Part shown: in pieces, positions 18,672 to 27,201 of the stretch
How the letters are laid out: each line of letters opens with the position of its first letter
Position numbering within the stretch: the stretch's first letter is position 1
DNA from: Ruminococcaceae bacterium HV4-5-B5C
GTDB taxonomy: Bacteria; Bacillota; Clostridia; Oscillospirales; Acutalibacteraceae
NCBI GenBank assembly: GCA_900184925.1
Contig: FXYJ02000003.1
Span: 186,001 to 250,000 of the forward strand
Direction of reading: 5' to 3'
DNA length: 64,000 bases
Translations under genes and position numbers: made by a program
The notes under the pieces: generated by a model
Seen by the model: only the letters and a program-made list of their open reading frames with translations
The model's database searches: none
What the model was told of the DNA's origin: nothing

Positions 18672-19973
18672 ATGCATCGTAAAAATGAAAGCGGCATGCT
18701 GTCACAGAAATTCGTCAAAATACTGTTGGGGCTGTCCCTGACCGGCATTGCGGCCTGCGCCGTCGCCATCTGGAAGGAGACGGGCACGGGAAGCAGACCC
18801 GACACGGCGGCCGTATGTGTGCTGTGTGCGCTTCTTGCCATGATCATCGTCCTGACGGTTGCGGGGCTTGCTGTGTTCCGCAAAACGGTTCTTGAGCCGC
18901 TGAATAAGGTGACTCAGGCGTGCGCACGATTTTCGGAAGGAAACCTCGACGTCGCCATCGATTACCAGGCCGATAATCAGGTGGGAGAGTTGGTCCGGTC
19001 ACTGAACAAGACGTTTCGGATTCTTCAGAGGGTTGTGTCCGAGGTGTCCGGTGCGCTGGAAAAAATGTCCGAGGGAGATTTTGTTTCCGTGGAGGTACGG
19101 GACTACCAAAACGACTTCAGGCCGATCTCCGATTCGTTTTTGAAAATTTTGGAGAAGATGAACCACACTTTCGCAGTGTTCCAGTCTTCCGCAAATCAGG
19201 TGGACTCCGGTGCGAAGCAGGTTGCCGACGGTGCGCAGGAGCTTGCACAGGGCAGCACGGAACAGGCCGGCTCGTCGGAAGAGCTTTCCGCCTCCATTCA
19301 GGAGATCAGCGGAAAAGTCAGCGAAACCTCCGACCATGTTTCGAGAGTAACGGAGTTTCTGGACGTGACGGCGCAGAATGTGGAAAACAGCAATCAGCAG
19401 ATGGGGAAAATGCTGACCGCCATGGAAGGAATCAGCGAGTCGTCGAACGAGATCCGCAAAATCATCAAGGTGATCGACGACATTGCGTTCCAGACGAATA
19501 TTCTTGCGCTGAACGCCGCAGTGGAGGCATCGCGGGCGGGAGACGCGGGCAAGGGTTTTGCCGTAGTTGCCGACGAAGTGCGCAGTCTTGCGGGCAAGTC
19601 GGCGGAAGCGGCCAAGCAGACCGCGAGTCTGATTGAAACCGCAATCCAGAGGGTTGAGGACGGAAAGACATTTGCCAACAGCACGGCCGATACACTCAAG
19701 ACGGTGACGGAAGAGATCGAAAAGCTGGATGAGACCGTTCAGAAGATCAACGAGGTGTCCACTTCGCAGACGGCTGCGCTCACGCAGATTACACAGGGCG
19801 TGGAGGAAATCTCCACGGTAATCCAGAACAACTCCGCAACGGCCGAGGAAAGCGCGGCTGCGAGCGAGGAACTTCTGAGCCAGTCGCGGATGCTGACGGA
19901 GGAGCTTCAAAACTATAAAGTCAGGGCACAGGAAGCGCCAATCCCGGCGGGGGCGCTGAAAGAGGCCGTCTGA
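18672..19973 (+). CDS. Methyl-accepting chemotaxis protein lacking an extracellular sensor domain
   Basis: 433 aa. Two transmembrane helices (about residues 14-34 and 46-70) are separated by only about a dozen residues, so there is no periplasmic-type ligand domain. A HAMP domain follows ([26 protein letters not shown]) and a second HAMP-like segment ([18 protein letters not shown]), then a long antiparallel signalling coil whose conserved hairpin tip is [37 protein letters not shown], the CheA/CheW-binding site. It may sense membrane or cytoplasmic cues or be driven by a partner protein. No che or flagellar genes are nearby. ATG start; own promoter and terminator; divergent from the S24-type regulator. 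Confidence 0.92.
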   Translation: MHRKNESGMLSQKFVKILLGLSLTGIAACAVAIWKETGTGSRPDTAAVCVLCALLAMIIVLTVAGLAVFRKTVLEPLNKVTQACARFSEGNLDVAIDYQADNQVGELVRSLNKTFRILQRVVSEVSGALEKMSEGDFVSVEVRDYQNDFRPISDSFLKILEKMNHTFAVFQSSANQVDSGAKQVADGAQELAQGSTEQAGSSEELSASIQEISGKVSETSDHVSRVTEFLDVTAQNVENSNQQMGKMLTAMEGISESSNEIRKIIKVIDDIAFQTNILALNAAVEASRAGDAGKGFAVVADEVRSLAGKSAEAAKQTASLIETAIQRVEDGKTFANSTADTLKTVTEEIEKLDETVQKINEVSTSQTAALTQITQGVEEISTVIQNNSATAEESAAASEELLSQSRMLTEELQNYKVRAQEAPIPAGALKEAV

Positions 19974-19996
19974 CCGGGCTGTTGCTGCCGGAAAAA

Positions 19997-20034
19997 TGCA
20001 GGAGCGGGGAGAAAACCCGCTCCTGCATTTTTTT
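19997..20034 (+). terminator. Rho-independent terminator after chemoreceptor gene
   Basis: Perfect 12-bp stem TGCAGGAGCGGG, 7-nt loop, then seven T. Confidence 0.92.
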
Positions 20035-20187
20035 CGTCTTACCGGTAGATTTTTGAGAGGGCCCGTCGCTCCTCTCTGGACTTTTCCAGTGTACCATGAT
20101 AAACTTAGACGTCGGCTTCTGAAGGCCCGCGGCGCGGGAAACCGGGGCGGACCAATTCCGGTTCAGGGTAGGGAGGAAATGCGGCAA

Positions 20188-21519
20188 ATGGAAAATGAGG
20201 CACAGAAGAATACAGGCATGAAACGCTCGGTCACGGCGCTGGAAACAATGGCGATTGTGGTGGGCATGATTATCGGTTCGGGGATTTTCCTGAAACCGGG
20301 CATCGTTCTGAAAGATGCCGGGTCGGAGGGAATGAGCCTTCTCGCGTGGATCGTCGGCGGACTGATCACGCTTGCGTCGGCGCTTTCCATCGCGGAGATT
20401 GCCTCCGGGATTCCGAAGTCCGGCGGGCTTTACACGTACATGGCGGAGATTTACGGGAAACGGACGGCATTTCTGCTCGGTTGGGTGCAGGCGGTGATTT
20501 CGTACCCCGCTTCCGTCGCAGCGCAGGCAATCGCGTTTGCAACTTATTCGGCATATTTTCTCCCCATCAACGATTTGGAGCAGAAGTTCCTCGGCGTCGG
20601 CGTTCTCGCTTTTATTCTCATCATGAACATTATTTCCACGAAATGCGGCGGCGTGATTCAGGTGCTGGCAACCATCGGCAAGCTGGTGCCCGTCGCGGCA
20701 ATTATTGTGTTCGGTCTGATCTCCGGGCCGGTCGCGCAGGGCGCCGGCACGGCGCAGACCGCTGCGCAGGGAACGGGCTTCGGTATGGCCATTCTCGGCA
20801 CGCTGTGGGCGTACGACGGCTGGATCGGCGTGACGAACATGGCGGGCGAGGTGAAAAACCCGGCCAAAGTCCTGCCGAAGGTCATTTTCGGAGGCGTCGC
20901 TTTTGTGATTGTGGTTTACGCCGCATTCAACTTCGCTGTTTTCCGGGCTTTGCCGCAGAGCGCTATAATAGCTTCAAAAACCCCGGGCGCAGACGCGGCG
21001 CAGGCGCTGTTCGGGAAGAGCGGCGCGGCGTTCCTTACGGCGGGCATCATTGTCTCCACGTTCGGGGCGCTTAACGGCTACCTGATGACGGCGGCGCGGG
21101 TGCCGCAGGTCATGGGCGAACAGGGTCAGCTTCCGTTCGCAAATGTGCTTGCAAAGGTCAGCCCGAAGTTCCGCACTCCGGCGAATGCTCTTATTTTTCA
21201 AAGTATACTTGCCGTTGTTTACATTTTCTCCGGCACCTTCAACACACTGACCGACCTGCTCGTGTTTGTGCTGTGGATTTTCTTTACGATGGGTGTGTTC
21301 GGGCTTTTCCTGCTTCGCAGGCGGTCACAGCCGAAGAAAGGCACCTACCGCGTTCCGCTGTATCCGCTGACACCCGCCGTCGGCATTGCGGGCGGCGTTT
21401 ATATTCTGGTCAGCACGGTTCTCGGCGACCCGGTGCGTTCCCTGATCGGCATCGGCATTACGCTGCTGGGTGTTCCGATTTACGCTTTGATGATGCGCCG
21501 TCAAAAACAAAAACAGTAA
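20188..21519 (+). CDS. APC-family amino acid permease (SteT/LAT-like)
   Basis: 443 aa from the ATG at 20188, 11 nt after GGGAGG; ATGs at 20179 and 20218 are alternatives, and the frame further upstream runs back into the previous terminator. Twelve hydrophobic helices. The first carries the APC substrate motif VVGMIIGSGIFLKPG, followed by the consensus AGLITLASALSIAEIASGIPKSGGLYTYMAEIYG and GWIGVTNMAGEVKNPAK. The type matches L-amino-acid exchangers such as SteT (Ser/Thr exchange). Substrate unresolved. The leader (20035-20187) shows no riboswitch that I recognise. Confidence 0.88.
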   Translation: MENEAQKNTGMKRSVTALETMAIVVGMIIGSGIFLKPGIVLKDAGSEGMSLLAWIVGGLITLASALSIAEIASGIPKSGGLYTYMAEIYGKRTAFLLGWVQAVISYPASVAAQAIAFATYSAYFLPINDLEQKFLGVGVLAFILIMNIISTKCGGVIQVLATIGKLVPVAAIIVFGLISGPVAQGAGTAQTAAQGTGFGMAILGTLWAYDGWIGVTNMAGEVKNPAKVLPKVIFGGVAFVIVVYAAFNFAVFRALPQSAIIASKTPGADAAQALFGKSGAAFLTAGIIVSTFGALNGYLMTAARVPQVMGEQGQLPFANVLAKVSPKFRTPANALIFQSILAVVYIFSGTFNTLTDLLVFVLWIFFTMGVFGLFLLRRRSQPKKGTYRVPLYPLTPAVGIAGGVYILVSTVLGDPVRSLIGIGITLLGVPIYALMMRRQKQKQ

Positions 21520-21956
21520 AAATTTTCATGACCGTTTTCAGCGCATATTTTTTGGTTTGCGGAGCATCCTAGAAACGGGTACTGAAAGGTGCCCAAAAGC
21601 CGGAGTTTAATTGGAGCCGAGGAAACAGAATCGTACAAATGTGTCGTTTCCGGTTACAGAAATGGACTTGGGGATGATTCCGTTGGATGTTTTGATTTCT
21701 CTTATCCAGTAAAAATTAAATACCAGCTTATTGCGGACAGGAATTCCGAACGGAATTTCTGTCTGCCTTTTTGTAATGAGGCTGTGCCGTGAGTTCAGCC
21801 TGTATGTTCGAAAACGCAAACCACGCAATTCTTCCGGTTTCCGCTCGCACCCTCCTGGGCGGGCAAAATTCGGTGCGTGACGGGTTCTTTTTCCTTTGAA
21901 AAGATGGTAAAATAAAGAAAAGATCAGTGCTCGCAACTGCAGGAGGATTCCATGCC
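21520..21956. other. 437-nt gap after the permease gene
   Basis: No protein gene with a ribosome site was found. Short frames of 67 and 109 codons are incompatible with each other and look random; a 16-codon hydrophobic frame near 21662 has no Shine-Dalgarno site. A strong terminator sits at 21733-21772, so the permease transcript has a long 3' UTR of more than 200 nt or an independent small RNA ends there. Base composition between 21600 and 21780 is more AT-rich than the neighbourhood. Confidence 0.5.
21733..21772 (+). terminator. Strong terminator 214 nt after permease stop
   Basis: Near-perfect 16-bp stem (GCGGACAGGAATTCCG against CGGAATTTCTGTCTGC), 2-nt loop AA, then CTTTTTG. Confidence 0.88.
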
Positions 21957-22886
21957 ATGAGAAAACTTCTATTGATCATCAACCCCGCGGCGGGAATGGC
22001 GAAGAAAAAACCTCGCGTTTTCCGCATCGCGGACTGGTTCCGCAGCAAAGGCTACGCCGTTGCCGTCATGACCACGTCGAAAAAGGGAGACGCGGAAGAT
22101 TTTGTCCGCCGGTATGCGGAGCAGAACGACGCCGTCATCTGCTGCGGCGGCGACGGAACGCTCAATGAGGTGATTTCGGGCCTTATGCGTTTCGGCTCGC
22201 AAAAGCCGGTCGGCTACCTTCCCGCCGGGACCACAAACGATATGGCGCACACACTCCGCCTGCCTTCGAACCTGAAAAAAGCGGCTCGGGTTGTCATTTC
22301 CGAGCGCCCCGTTCCTCAGGACGTGGGCTCTTTCAACGAAACGCAGTATTTTACTTATATCGCCTCGTTCGGCGCGTTCACGCAGGTTTCTTACGGCACG
22401 CCTCAGTGGCTCAAAAACATCTTCGGCCATTTTGCATATGTGCTCGGCGGCCTCCGGAGCGTCGGCGAGATCCGTCCCTGCCGGGTCAGAGTTTTCCGCG
22501 ACGGAAACGGAGACGGTGAGGAGGGCGACTACATTTTCGGCAGCGTGTCGAATTCCTCTTCCATCGGCGGAGTGCTCCACCTTGGAAGTTCGCAGGTCTC
22601 TCTGAATGACGGCGAGTTCGAGGCCCTGCTGATCCGCAATCCACCAAATCTCATTGAGTTCCAGAAAATGCTGCATGATCTCCGCCGCCGCAATTTTGAG
22701 AACAGCCTCATTGAGTTTTTCCACACGAGTACGATCCGGCTCGTCTTTGATCAGGAGGCGGACTGGACGCTCGACGGTGAATACGCGGGTAAAACGCAGG
22801 AAGTGGAAATTAAAAATCTGCACGGTGCCGTGTCGGTCATCCGGCGGGAAAAACAGGCGCCGCGAAGGCCCGGAGGCGAGGGATGA
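21957..22886 (+). CDS. Diacylglycerol kinase-type lipid kinase (DgkB/YegS family)
   Basis: 309 aa from the ATG at 21957 with AGGAGG 10 nt upstream; the in-frame codon at 21927 precedes that site. N-terminal phosphofructokinase-like nucleotide domain: LLLIINPAAG (residues 4-13), AVICCGGDGTLNEVISGL (GGDGT ATP loop, about residues 59-76), VGYLPAGTTNDMAHTL. The C-terminal beta-sandwich ends in WTLDGEYAG, as in DgkB. The family phosphorylates diacylglycerol or related lipids at the inner membrane, recycling lipid from teichoic-acid synthesis. First gene of a unit with cdd and pdp; ATGA overlap with cdd. Confidence 0.9.
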   Translation: MRKLLLIINPAAGMAKKKPRVFRIADWFRSKGYAVAVMTTSKKGDAEDFVRRYAEQNDAVICCGGDGTLNEVISGLMRFGSQKPVGYLPAGTTNDMAHTLRLPSNLKKAARVVISERPVPQDVGSFNETQYFTYIASFGAFTQVSYGTPQWLKNIFGHFAYVLGGLRSVGEIRPCRVRVFRDGNGDGEEGDYIFGSVSNSSSIGGVLHLGSSQVSLNDGEFEALLIRNPPNLIEFQKMLHDLRRRNFENSLIEFFHTSTIRLVFDQEADWTLDGEYAGKTQEVEIKNLHGAVSVIRREKQAPRRPGGEG

Positions 22887-23311
22887 AGCAAAATCACGGC
22901 AGAGAAAAAGAGCTGGTGGAAGCGGCTTTTGCCGCGCGGGAAAAAGCCTATGCTCCGTACTCGGGATTCAGTGTCGGCGCGGCTCTACTGACGGAAGGCG
23001 GGGAAATCTACACCGGCTGCAACATTGAAAACGCTGCGTTCACACCCGGCTGCTGCGCCGAGCGGGCGGCATTTTTCCGGGCCGTCGGCGAGGGGGAACG
23101 CAATTTTGCCGCCATTGCGGTGGCGGGCGGAAAAACGGGGGAAGCTCCCGCTTCCGCCTGCCCGCCCTGCGGGGTGTGCCGACAGGTGATGCAGGAATTC
23201 TGCGACCCGGCAACGTTCCTCATTTTGCTGCCGGAAAGCCCGGAAAAATGGAAGACCTATACGCTGGCGGAGTTGCTGCCGCTTGGCTTCGGCGGACACG
23301 GCAAAATTTGA
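22883..23311 (+). CDS. cdd: Cytidine deaminase
   Basis: 142 aa. Hydrolytic deamination of cytidine/deoxycytidine to uridine/deoxyuridine. Zinc site: Cys58 and Glu60 in CCAE, and Cys96/Cys99 in PPCGVC; substrate loop GFSVGAALL and CNIENAAF. This three-Cys arrangement is the small tetrameric class typical of Gram-positives. Its start overlaps the lipid-kinase stop (ATGA), and pdp follows 37 nt later, giving a pyrimidine-salvage pair: deamination, then phosphorolysis of the uridine formed. Confidence 0.95.
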   Translation: MKQNHGREKELVEAAFAAREKAYAPYSGFSVGAALLTEGGEIYTGCNIENAAFTPGCCAERAAFFRAVGEGERNFAAIAVAGGKTGEAPASACPPCGVCRQVMQEFCDPATFLILLPESPEKWKTYTLAELLPLGFGGHGKI

Positions 23312-23348
23312 CCCGCGCGTTCACGGGGCGGAACAGGAGGAAACTTTC

Positions 23349-24677
23349 ATGAGAATGTACGACATTATCGCGAAAAAACGCGACGGTCGGGAACTGACGG
23401 CGGAAGAGATCGGCTTTTTCATCAGCGGCTATACAGCGGGCACGATTCCGGATTACCAGGCCTCTGCGCTTTTGATGGCAATCGTTCTCCGGGGAATGTC
23501 GGCGGAGGAAACCGCGGCGCTTACCGTCAGCATGGCGTCTTCCGGCGAGACGGCGGACCTTTCGTCCATCCCCGGGATTAAGGCGGACAAGCACAGCACC
23601 GGCGGCGTCGGCGATAAGACGACTCTGGTTGTCGCGCCGATCGTTGCTTCGCTCGGCGTGAAGGTTGCGAAAATGAGCGGACGCGGCCTTGGCCACACGG
23701 GCGGGACCATCGACAAGCTTGAGTCGATTCCCGGCATGAGAACGGCCATCGGGCGCGACGAATTCTACCGGATTGTGCGGAACGTGGGCTTCAGCCTTAT
23801 CAGCCAGTCGGGGAACCTTGTGCCTGCCGACAAAAAGCTCTATGCGCTGCGCGACGTGACCGCTACCGTGGAAAGCCTCCCTCTCATCGCCTCGAGCGTA
23901 ATGAGCAAGAAGATTGCCGCGGGAGCGGACTGCATTCTGCTCGACGTCAAGGCGGGGAGCGGCGCTTTTATGAAAACGCCCGAGGAAGCCGTGCATCTGG
24001 CCGAAACGATGGTTTCCATCGGCGAGCACGCCGGGCGCAGAACGGCGGCGCTGATTACAGACATGAGCCGCCCGCTCGGGAACGCCGTCGGCAACTCGCT
24101 GGAGGTGCGCGAGGCGTGCGAAACTCTGCGGGGGCGCGGCCCGGCCGACCTTACCGGACTGAGCGTGGAACTGGCTGCCAACATGCTGCATCTTGCCGGA
24201 AAAGGAGACGTCGAGACCTGCCGGAGCATGGCGGAAGAACAGATTGCAAACGGCGCGGGCTTTGCGAAATTCCGGGAGATGGTCGTGGCACAGGGCGGCG
24301 ACACATCCGTTCTGGATGACGGAGAAAAGTTTCCGCAGGCGAAGCTGCGGCGGGAAATTACAGCCGAACAAAGCGGATATCTCGGCGCAATGGACACGGA
24401 GAAAATCGGAATTGCCTCGATGCTGCTCGGAGCGGGACGTGAAACGAAGGACGACCCGATCGATTTCAGCGCGGGGATCGTCCTTCGCAGGAAAACGGGG
24501 GACCGGGTGGAAAAGGGAGAGCCGCTCGCCGTTTTTCACACGTCCGGCGAAGAAAAAGCCGCCGAAGCCGAGCAGGTTTTCCGCGAAGCTTTGACGGTAT
24601 GCGCCGAGGTCCCGGAGAAAACACGCCTCATCAAGGCGCGCGTTACGCGCAGCGGGGCGGAACGCTTCGGCGATTAA
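23349..24677 (+). CDS. pdp: Pyrimidine-nucleoside phosphorylase
   Basis: 442 aa from the ATG at 23349 behind CAGGAGGAAAC; the longer in-frame reading from 23283 overlaps cdd. Nucleoside phosphorylase family with N-terminal helical domain (RDGRELTAEEIGFFISGYTAG), phosphate loop KADKHSTGGVGDKTTL (about residues 80-95), GRGLGHTGGTIDKLESIPG, and a C-terminal biotin-like fold (AGIVLRRKTGDRVEKGEPLAVFHT). It converts uridine/thymidine/deoxyuridine and phosphate to base and (deoxy)ribose 1-phosphate. The 3' end overlaps the convergent ABC-F gene by 4 nt. Confidence 0.93.
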   Translation: MRMYDIIAKKRDGRELTAEEIGFFISGYTAGTIPDYQASALLMAIVLRGMSAEETAALTVSMASSGETADLSSIPGIKADKHSTGGVGDKTTLVVAPIVASLGVKVAKMSGRGLGHTGGTIDKLESIPGMRTAIGRDEFYRIVRNVGFSLISQSGNLVPADKKLYALRDVTATVESLPLIASSVMSKKIAAGADCILLDVKAGSGAFMKTPEEAVHLAETMVSIGEHAGRRTAALITDMSRPLGNAVGNSLEVREACETLRGRGPADLTGLSVELAANMLHLAGKGDVETCRSMAEEQIANGAGFAKFREMVVAQGGDTSVLDDGEKFPQAKLRREITAEQSGYLGAMDTEKIGIASMLLGAGRETKDDPIDFSAGIVLRRKTGDRVEKGEPLAVFHTSGEEKAAEAEQVFREALTVCAEVPEKTRLIKARVTRSGAERFGD

Positions 24678-26221
24678 CGCTTCTTTTCCGGCGGGATGTT
24701 GTCAGAATTTGCGGAGGAAGGTTCGAGTCCTGTTTCCGTGAGACGGTATACGCAGGTGCAGACCTCGGTAAGATACCGGCGGTCGTGCGACACGCTGATG
24801 ATTGTACCGCCGAACGACCGGAGCGCCGCACGGATGACGGGAGCGGAGAGCGGGGAAAGATTGCGCGTCGGCTCGTCGAGAATCAGCACATTCGCGCCTT
24901 CAAAGATCATGCGGAGAAAGAGCAGCTTCGCTTTCTGTCCTCCCGAAAGCGCCCCGGCACTGTGTTCCATTTCATCCGCCGTGTATTTCATGCTGCCGAG
25001 AAAGGTGCGGGCTTTCGTGGGGTCATCCTTTCTGCCTGAGGGAGCCAGAAATTCCACGGGCGTTGATGAGCCGCGCAGCAGTTCCTCGTAGTCCTGCGGC
25101 ATGTAGGCGGCGTGAATGTCCTGCCGCGGGAGCAGAGCGGCGGCAATCAGCCGGAGCAGTGCAGTTTTGCCGACGCCGTTGCGCCCCACGATGCCGACCC
25201 TCTGCGGCCCGGAAATGTGAAGCGCGATGTTCCGCGCCAGAAGCTTTTCTCCGGCCCGCAGTTCGCCAGCCTGAAAGTCCAGAATGGCTTTGCCGTTGGG
25301 AATGCGGCAGTTTTCCCCGAAGCGGACAAGAACCGCTTCCTCCGTGTTCGGCACCGCGGTGTCGTTCTCGTGTTCCCGCTCCAGACGCCGGCCCATGGAT
25401 TTGACTGCTTTCATCTTGCGCTTCAGCATTTTTCCGCCGTGCGGGTCCGCGCGGGAGATCGTCGCCTGATGGTGCTCCACCTGCGACTCAATGCGGCGGT
25501 ATTTTTCCTGCTGTTTTTCGTATTCGCTCCGCGCGTTTTGTGCCTGCTGTGCCTGCCGGGCAATCCTGTGCTCCCGCTCCTGCACATACCGGCGGTACGG
25601 CATACGCGCCACAGTGCAGTTCGCCTCCGTCTTCCGACGAAGCTGCTCGAGATGGATGACGACGTTTGCGGTGTTCTCAATCAGTGCTTCATCGTGGGAA
25701 ACGTAGAGAACGGGCAGGCCGCAGGTGTTGAGAAAGCGCTCCAGCCACCGGACGGTTTCAAGGTCAAGGTCGTTGGACGGTTCGTCCAGAAGCAGGATGT
25801 CCGGGCGTTCCAGTAGAATCCTCACAAGCTGAAGCCGGACTTTTTCGCCTCCCGAAAGCGTGCCGACTTTTTGCTCCGAAGCGGGAAGACCTGCGTGAAA
25901 GCCCTCCGGAAACGTGGAGAAAATTTCTTCCGGAGTCAGCCCTGAAAAATACTCTCCGACAGTCAGTTCCTTGCTGTCTTCCGGCAGCTCCTGCGCAAGG
26001 TAGCCGGTGCGCAGGCCGCCTTTGACGACTTCGCCGGTGAAGTCCGCGTATGTCTCTACGAGAGACGGGTCGTGAATCAGCTTCAGAAGGGTGGATTTTC
26101 CGTCCCCTTCTTCGCCGACCAGTACAGCCCGGTCGCCTGGACCGAGGGTGAACGAAACATCCCGGAGGATGACGCGGCCGTCCTTCCGGTGGGTGGCGGT
26201 AAGATTTTTAATTTGCAGCAT
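24674..26221 (-). CDS. ABC-F family ATPase (possible ribosome-protection protein)
   Basis: 515 aa from the ATG at 26221, 8 nt after GGGGAG. Two ABC domains and no membrane segment. Domain 1: GEEGDGKST, LSGGEKVRLQ, ILLLDEPSNDLDL. Interdomain linker of about 90 residues, highly charged and helical (RIARQAQQAQNARSEYEKQQEKYRR). Domain 2: [35 protein letters not shown] proteins act on the ribosomal E/P sites; some clear macrolide, lincosamide, streptogramin A or pleuromutilin drugs. The EPTRN-type second Walker B occurs in clostridial resistance-like members. The regulated leader (promoter, tiny ORF, terminator) supports drug-inducible expression. Confidence 0.88.
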   Translation of the reverse strand: MLQIKNLTATHRKDGRVILRDVSFTLGPGDRAVLVGEEGDGKSTLLKLIHDPSLVETYADFTGEVVKGGLRTGYLAQELPEDSKELTVGEYFSGLTPEEIFSTFPEGFHAGLPASEQKVGTLSGGEKVRLQLVRILLERPDILLLDEPSNDLDLETVRWLERFLNTCGLPVLYVSHDEALIENTANVVIHLEQLRRKTEANCTVARMPYRRYVQEREHRIARQAQQAQNARSEYEKQQEKYRRIESQVEHHQATISRADPHGGKMLKRKMKAVKSMGRRLEREHENDTAVPNTEEAVLVRFGENCRIPNGKAILDFQAGELRAGEKLLARNIALHISGPQRVGIVGRNGVGKTALLRLIAAALLPRQDIHAAYMPQDYEELLRGSSTPVEFLAPSGRKDDPTKARTFLGSMKYTADEMEHSAGALSGGQKAKLLFLRMIFEGANVLILDEPTRNLSPLSAPVIRAALRSFGGTIISVSHDRRYLTEVCTCVYRLTETGLEPSSANSDNIPPEKKR

Positions 26222-26237
26222 ATGCATTTCTCCCCGT

Positions 26238-26270
26238 AAAAAATCTGCCCCCGGCATGCCGGAAGGCAGA
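26238..26270 (-). terminator. Leader terminator (attenuator) directly before ABC-F gene
   Basis: On the minus strand TCTGCC, TT, CCGGC, AT, GCCGG, G, GGCAGA, then six T, ending only about 16 nt before the ABC-F ATG. It lies downstream of the gene's own promoter, so it must be read through for expression, which is the attenuation design known for several ABC-F resistance genes. Confidence 0.8.
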
Positions 26271-26396
26271 ATTCAACGCGGGAGCAAAGCTGCAGGTTCC
26301 CCTGCGCGCTTTCCGGCGCAAATCTCCGCTTTTCGGCAGCAGGGCGATGCTCCGCGGCGAATGACCGCAGACAAAGGTCCCGCATTGAAAAACAGA

Positions 26397-26408
26397 TTAT
26401 TTGCGCAT
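26397..26408 (-). CDS. Three-codon leader ORF (MRK) in ABC-F leader
   Basis: The minus strand ATG CGC AAA TAA follows a GGGTGGGAAG ribosome-site-like stretch, about 25 nt after the predicted transcription start and 175 nt before the ABC-F gene. A drug-stalled ribosome here could change folding of the downstream terminator. Inference only; so short an ORF can occur by chance. Confidence 0.35.
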   Translation of the reverse strand: MRK

Positions 26409-26437
26409 CTTCCCACCCTTTTCGTTTTGTTTGCCCC

Positions 26438-26466
26438 ATTATAGCATGAAAAGCCTGCTCTGTCGA
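26438..26466 (-). promoter_or_regulatory. Promoter of ABC-F leader
   Basis: Minus strand TCGACA (26461-26466), 17-bp spacer, extended TGCTATAAT (TATAAT 26438-26443). The leader is about 210 nt. Confidence 0.65.
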
Positions 26467-26475
26467 GCGCAAAAA

Positions 26476-26973
26476 TTACACCGTTTTCCAACTGCGCGCG
26501 CCGACGATATGCAGGCATCGGAGCTGCTCGAAGGAATAAGTGGAAAGCGGCCGGAGCAGAGCGTCAAACGTGTGGGCTGCGACGAGGACCTCTCCGTCCT
26601 CCACCGAAAGCACGACCGGGGTGTGGTAGAAGTGCCCGCTTTCGTCCCCGAGCTGAACCAGATCGCCCGGCAGAAGCGTTTCGGGAGCGGCGATTTCCGC
26701 GTAAGGCCCCACGGAGTTGTTGAAGGTTAGAAACGTGAACAGAAATTCCACGCCGCTCCAGGAGGCGGAGCGGCTGCCGAGACCGTTGCAGTACCAGCCG
26801 GTTACCGGCGTGGGATTCATAACCCCGCAGCCCGCAAAAATGCACTGCGAAGCGAAATTGGTGCAGTCGCCTCCCATGTGGTCAAAGTTCGGGAAGCGCG
26901 GATTCCTCCCCATGGCCCAGGTTTGAGCATACCGCACCACCGCATCGCGGTCGTATCCGATTTGTGCCAGCAT
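26476..26973 (-). CDS. Amidase_6 domain protein, probable sporulation or cell-wall amidase
   Basis: 165 aa made almost entirely of one NlpC/P60-like 'Amidase_6' domain: YDRDAVVRYAQTWAMGRNPRFPNFD, catalytic-type Cys in GGDCTNFASQCIFAG (about residue 36), SWSGVEFLFTF, His in GHFYHTPVV (about residue 116) and LVAAHTFDALLRPLS. No signal peptide is visible, so it may act in the mother cell or be a domain-only intracellular protein. A sigma-E-like promoter lies upstream, in line with YhbB-type relatives in Bacillus. ATG start behind GGGGATGG. Confidence 0.8.
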   Translation of the reverse strand: MLAQIGYDRDAVVRYAQTWAMGRNPRFPNFDHMGGDCTNFASQCIFAGCGVMNPTPVTGWYCNGLGSRSASWSGVEFLFTFLTFNNSVGPYAEIAAPETLLPGDLVQLGDESGHFYHTPVVLSVEDGEVLVAAHTFDALLRPLSTYSFEQLRCLHIVGARSWKTV

Positions 26974-27028
26974 ATTCTGCCATCCCCTTCTGCGGGCGTC
27001 CGCGCCCGCCGTACGGTACTATGGTATT

Positions 27029-27057
27029 ATGGTATGAGCGGACGCGGCGGGATATTT
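27029..27057 (-). promoter_or_regulatory. Sigma-E-like promoter for Amidase_6 gene
   Basis: Minus strand AAATATC (27051-27057), 14 nt, CATACCAT (27029-27036). This fits the mother-cell pattern kmATATt-N14-CATACAnT with one -10 mismatch. A second partial copy, ATACCAT, lies just downstream. Confidence 0.45.
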
Positions 27058-27083
27058 CAATTCGGATTTCACATTGTTTCAGA

Positions 27084-27112
27084 TTGACATCCGTGCCGCG
27101 AGGCGGTATTCT
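27084..27112 (+). promoter_or_regulatory. Sigma-A-type promoter for D,D-carboxypeptidase operon
   Basis: TTGACA (27084-27089), 17-bp spacer, TATTCT (27107-27112), about 90 nt before the ATG. Confidence 0.7.
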
Positions 27113-27201
27113 TATCATAGACGTGGTTTTCGGACGAAAAAAATGCCCGGCGGCCCGGGGCCGTACGGACGTAAACCATAAAATAAAGGAGAGGCTTTCG
27201 G

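Noticed and set aside
21662..21712. 16-codon hydrophobic peptide frame (possible type I toxin)
   Set aside because: No Shine-Dalgarno site and no antisense RNA promoter could be seen; short hydrophobic frames are common by chance.
24706..24735. GGTTCGAGTCC resembling a tRNA T-loop
   Set aside because: It lies inside the ABC-F coding sequence and no cloverleaf arms can be formed around it. The similar GGGTTCGAGCC at about 58378 is likewise within the GH30 gene.
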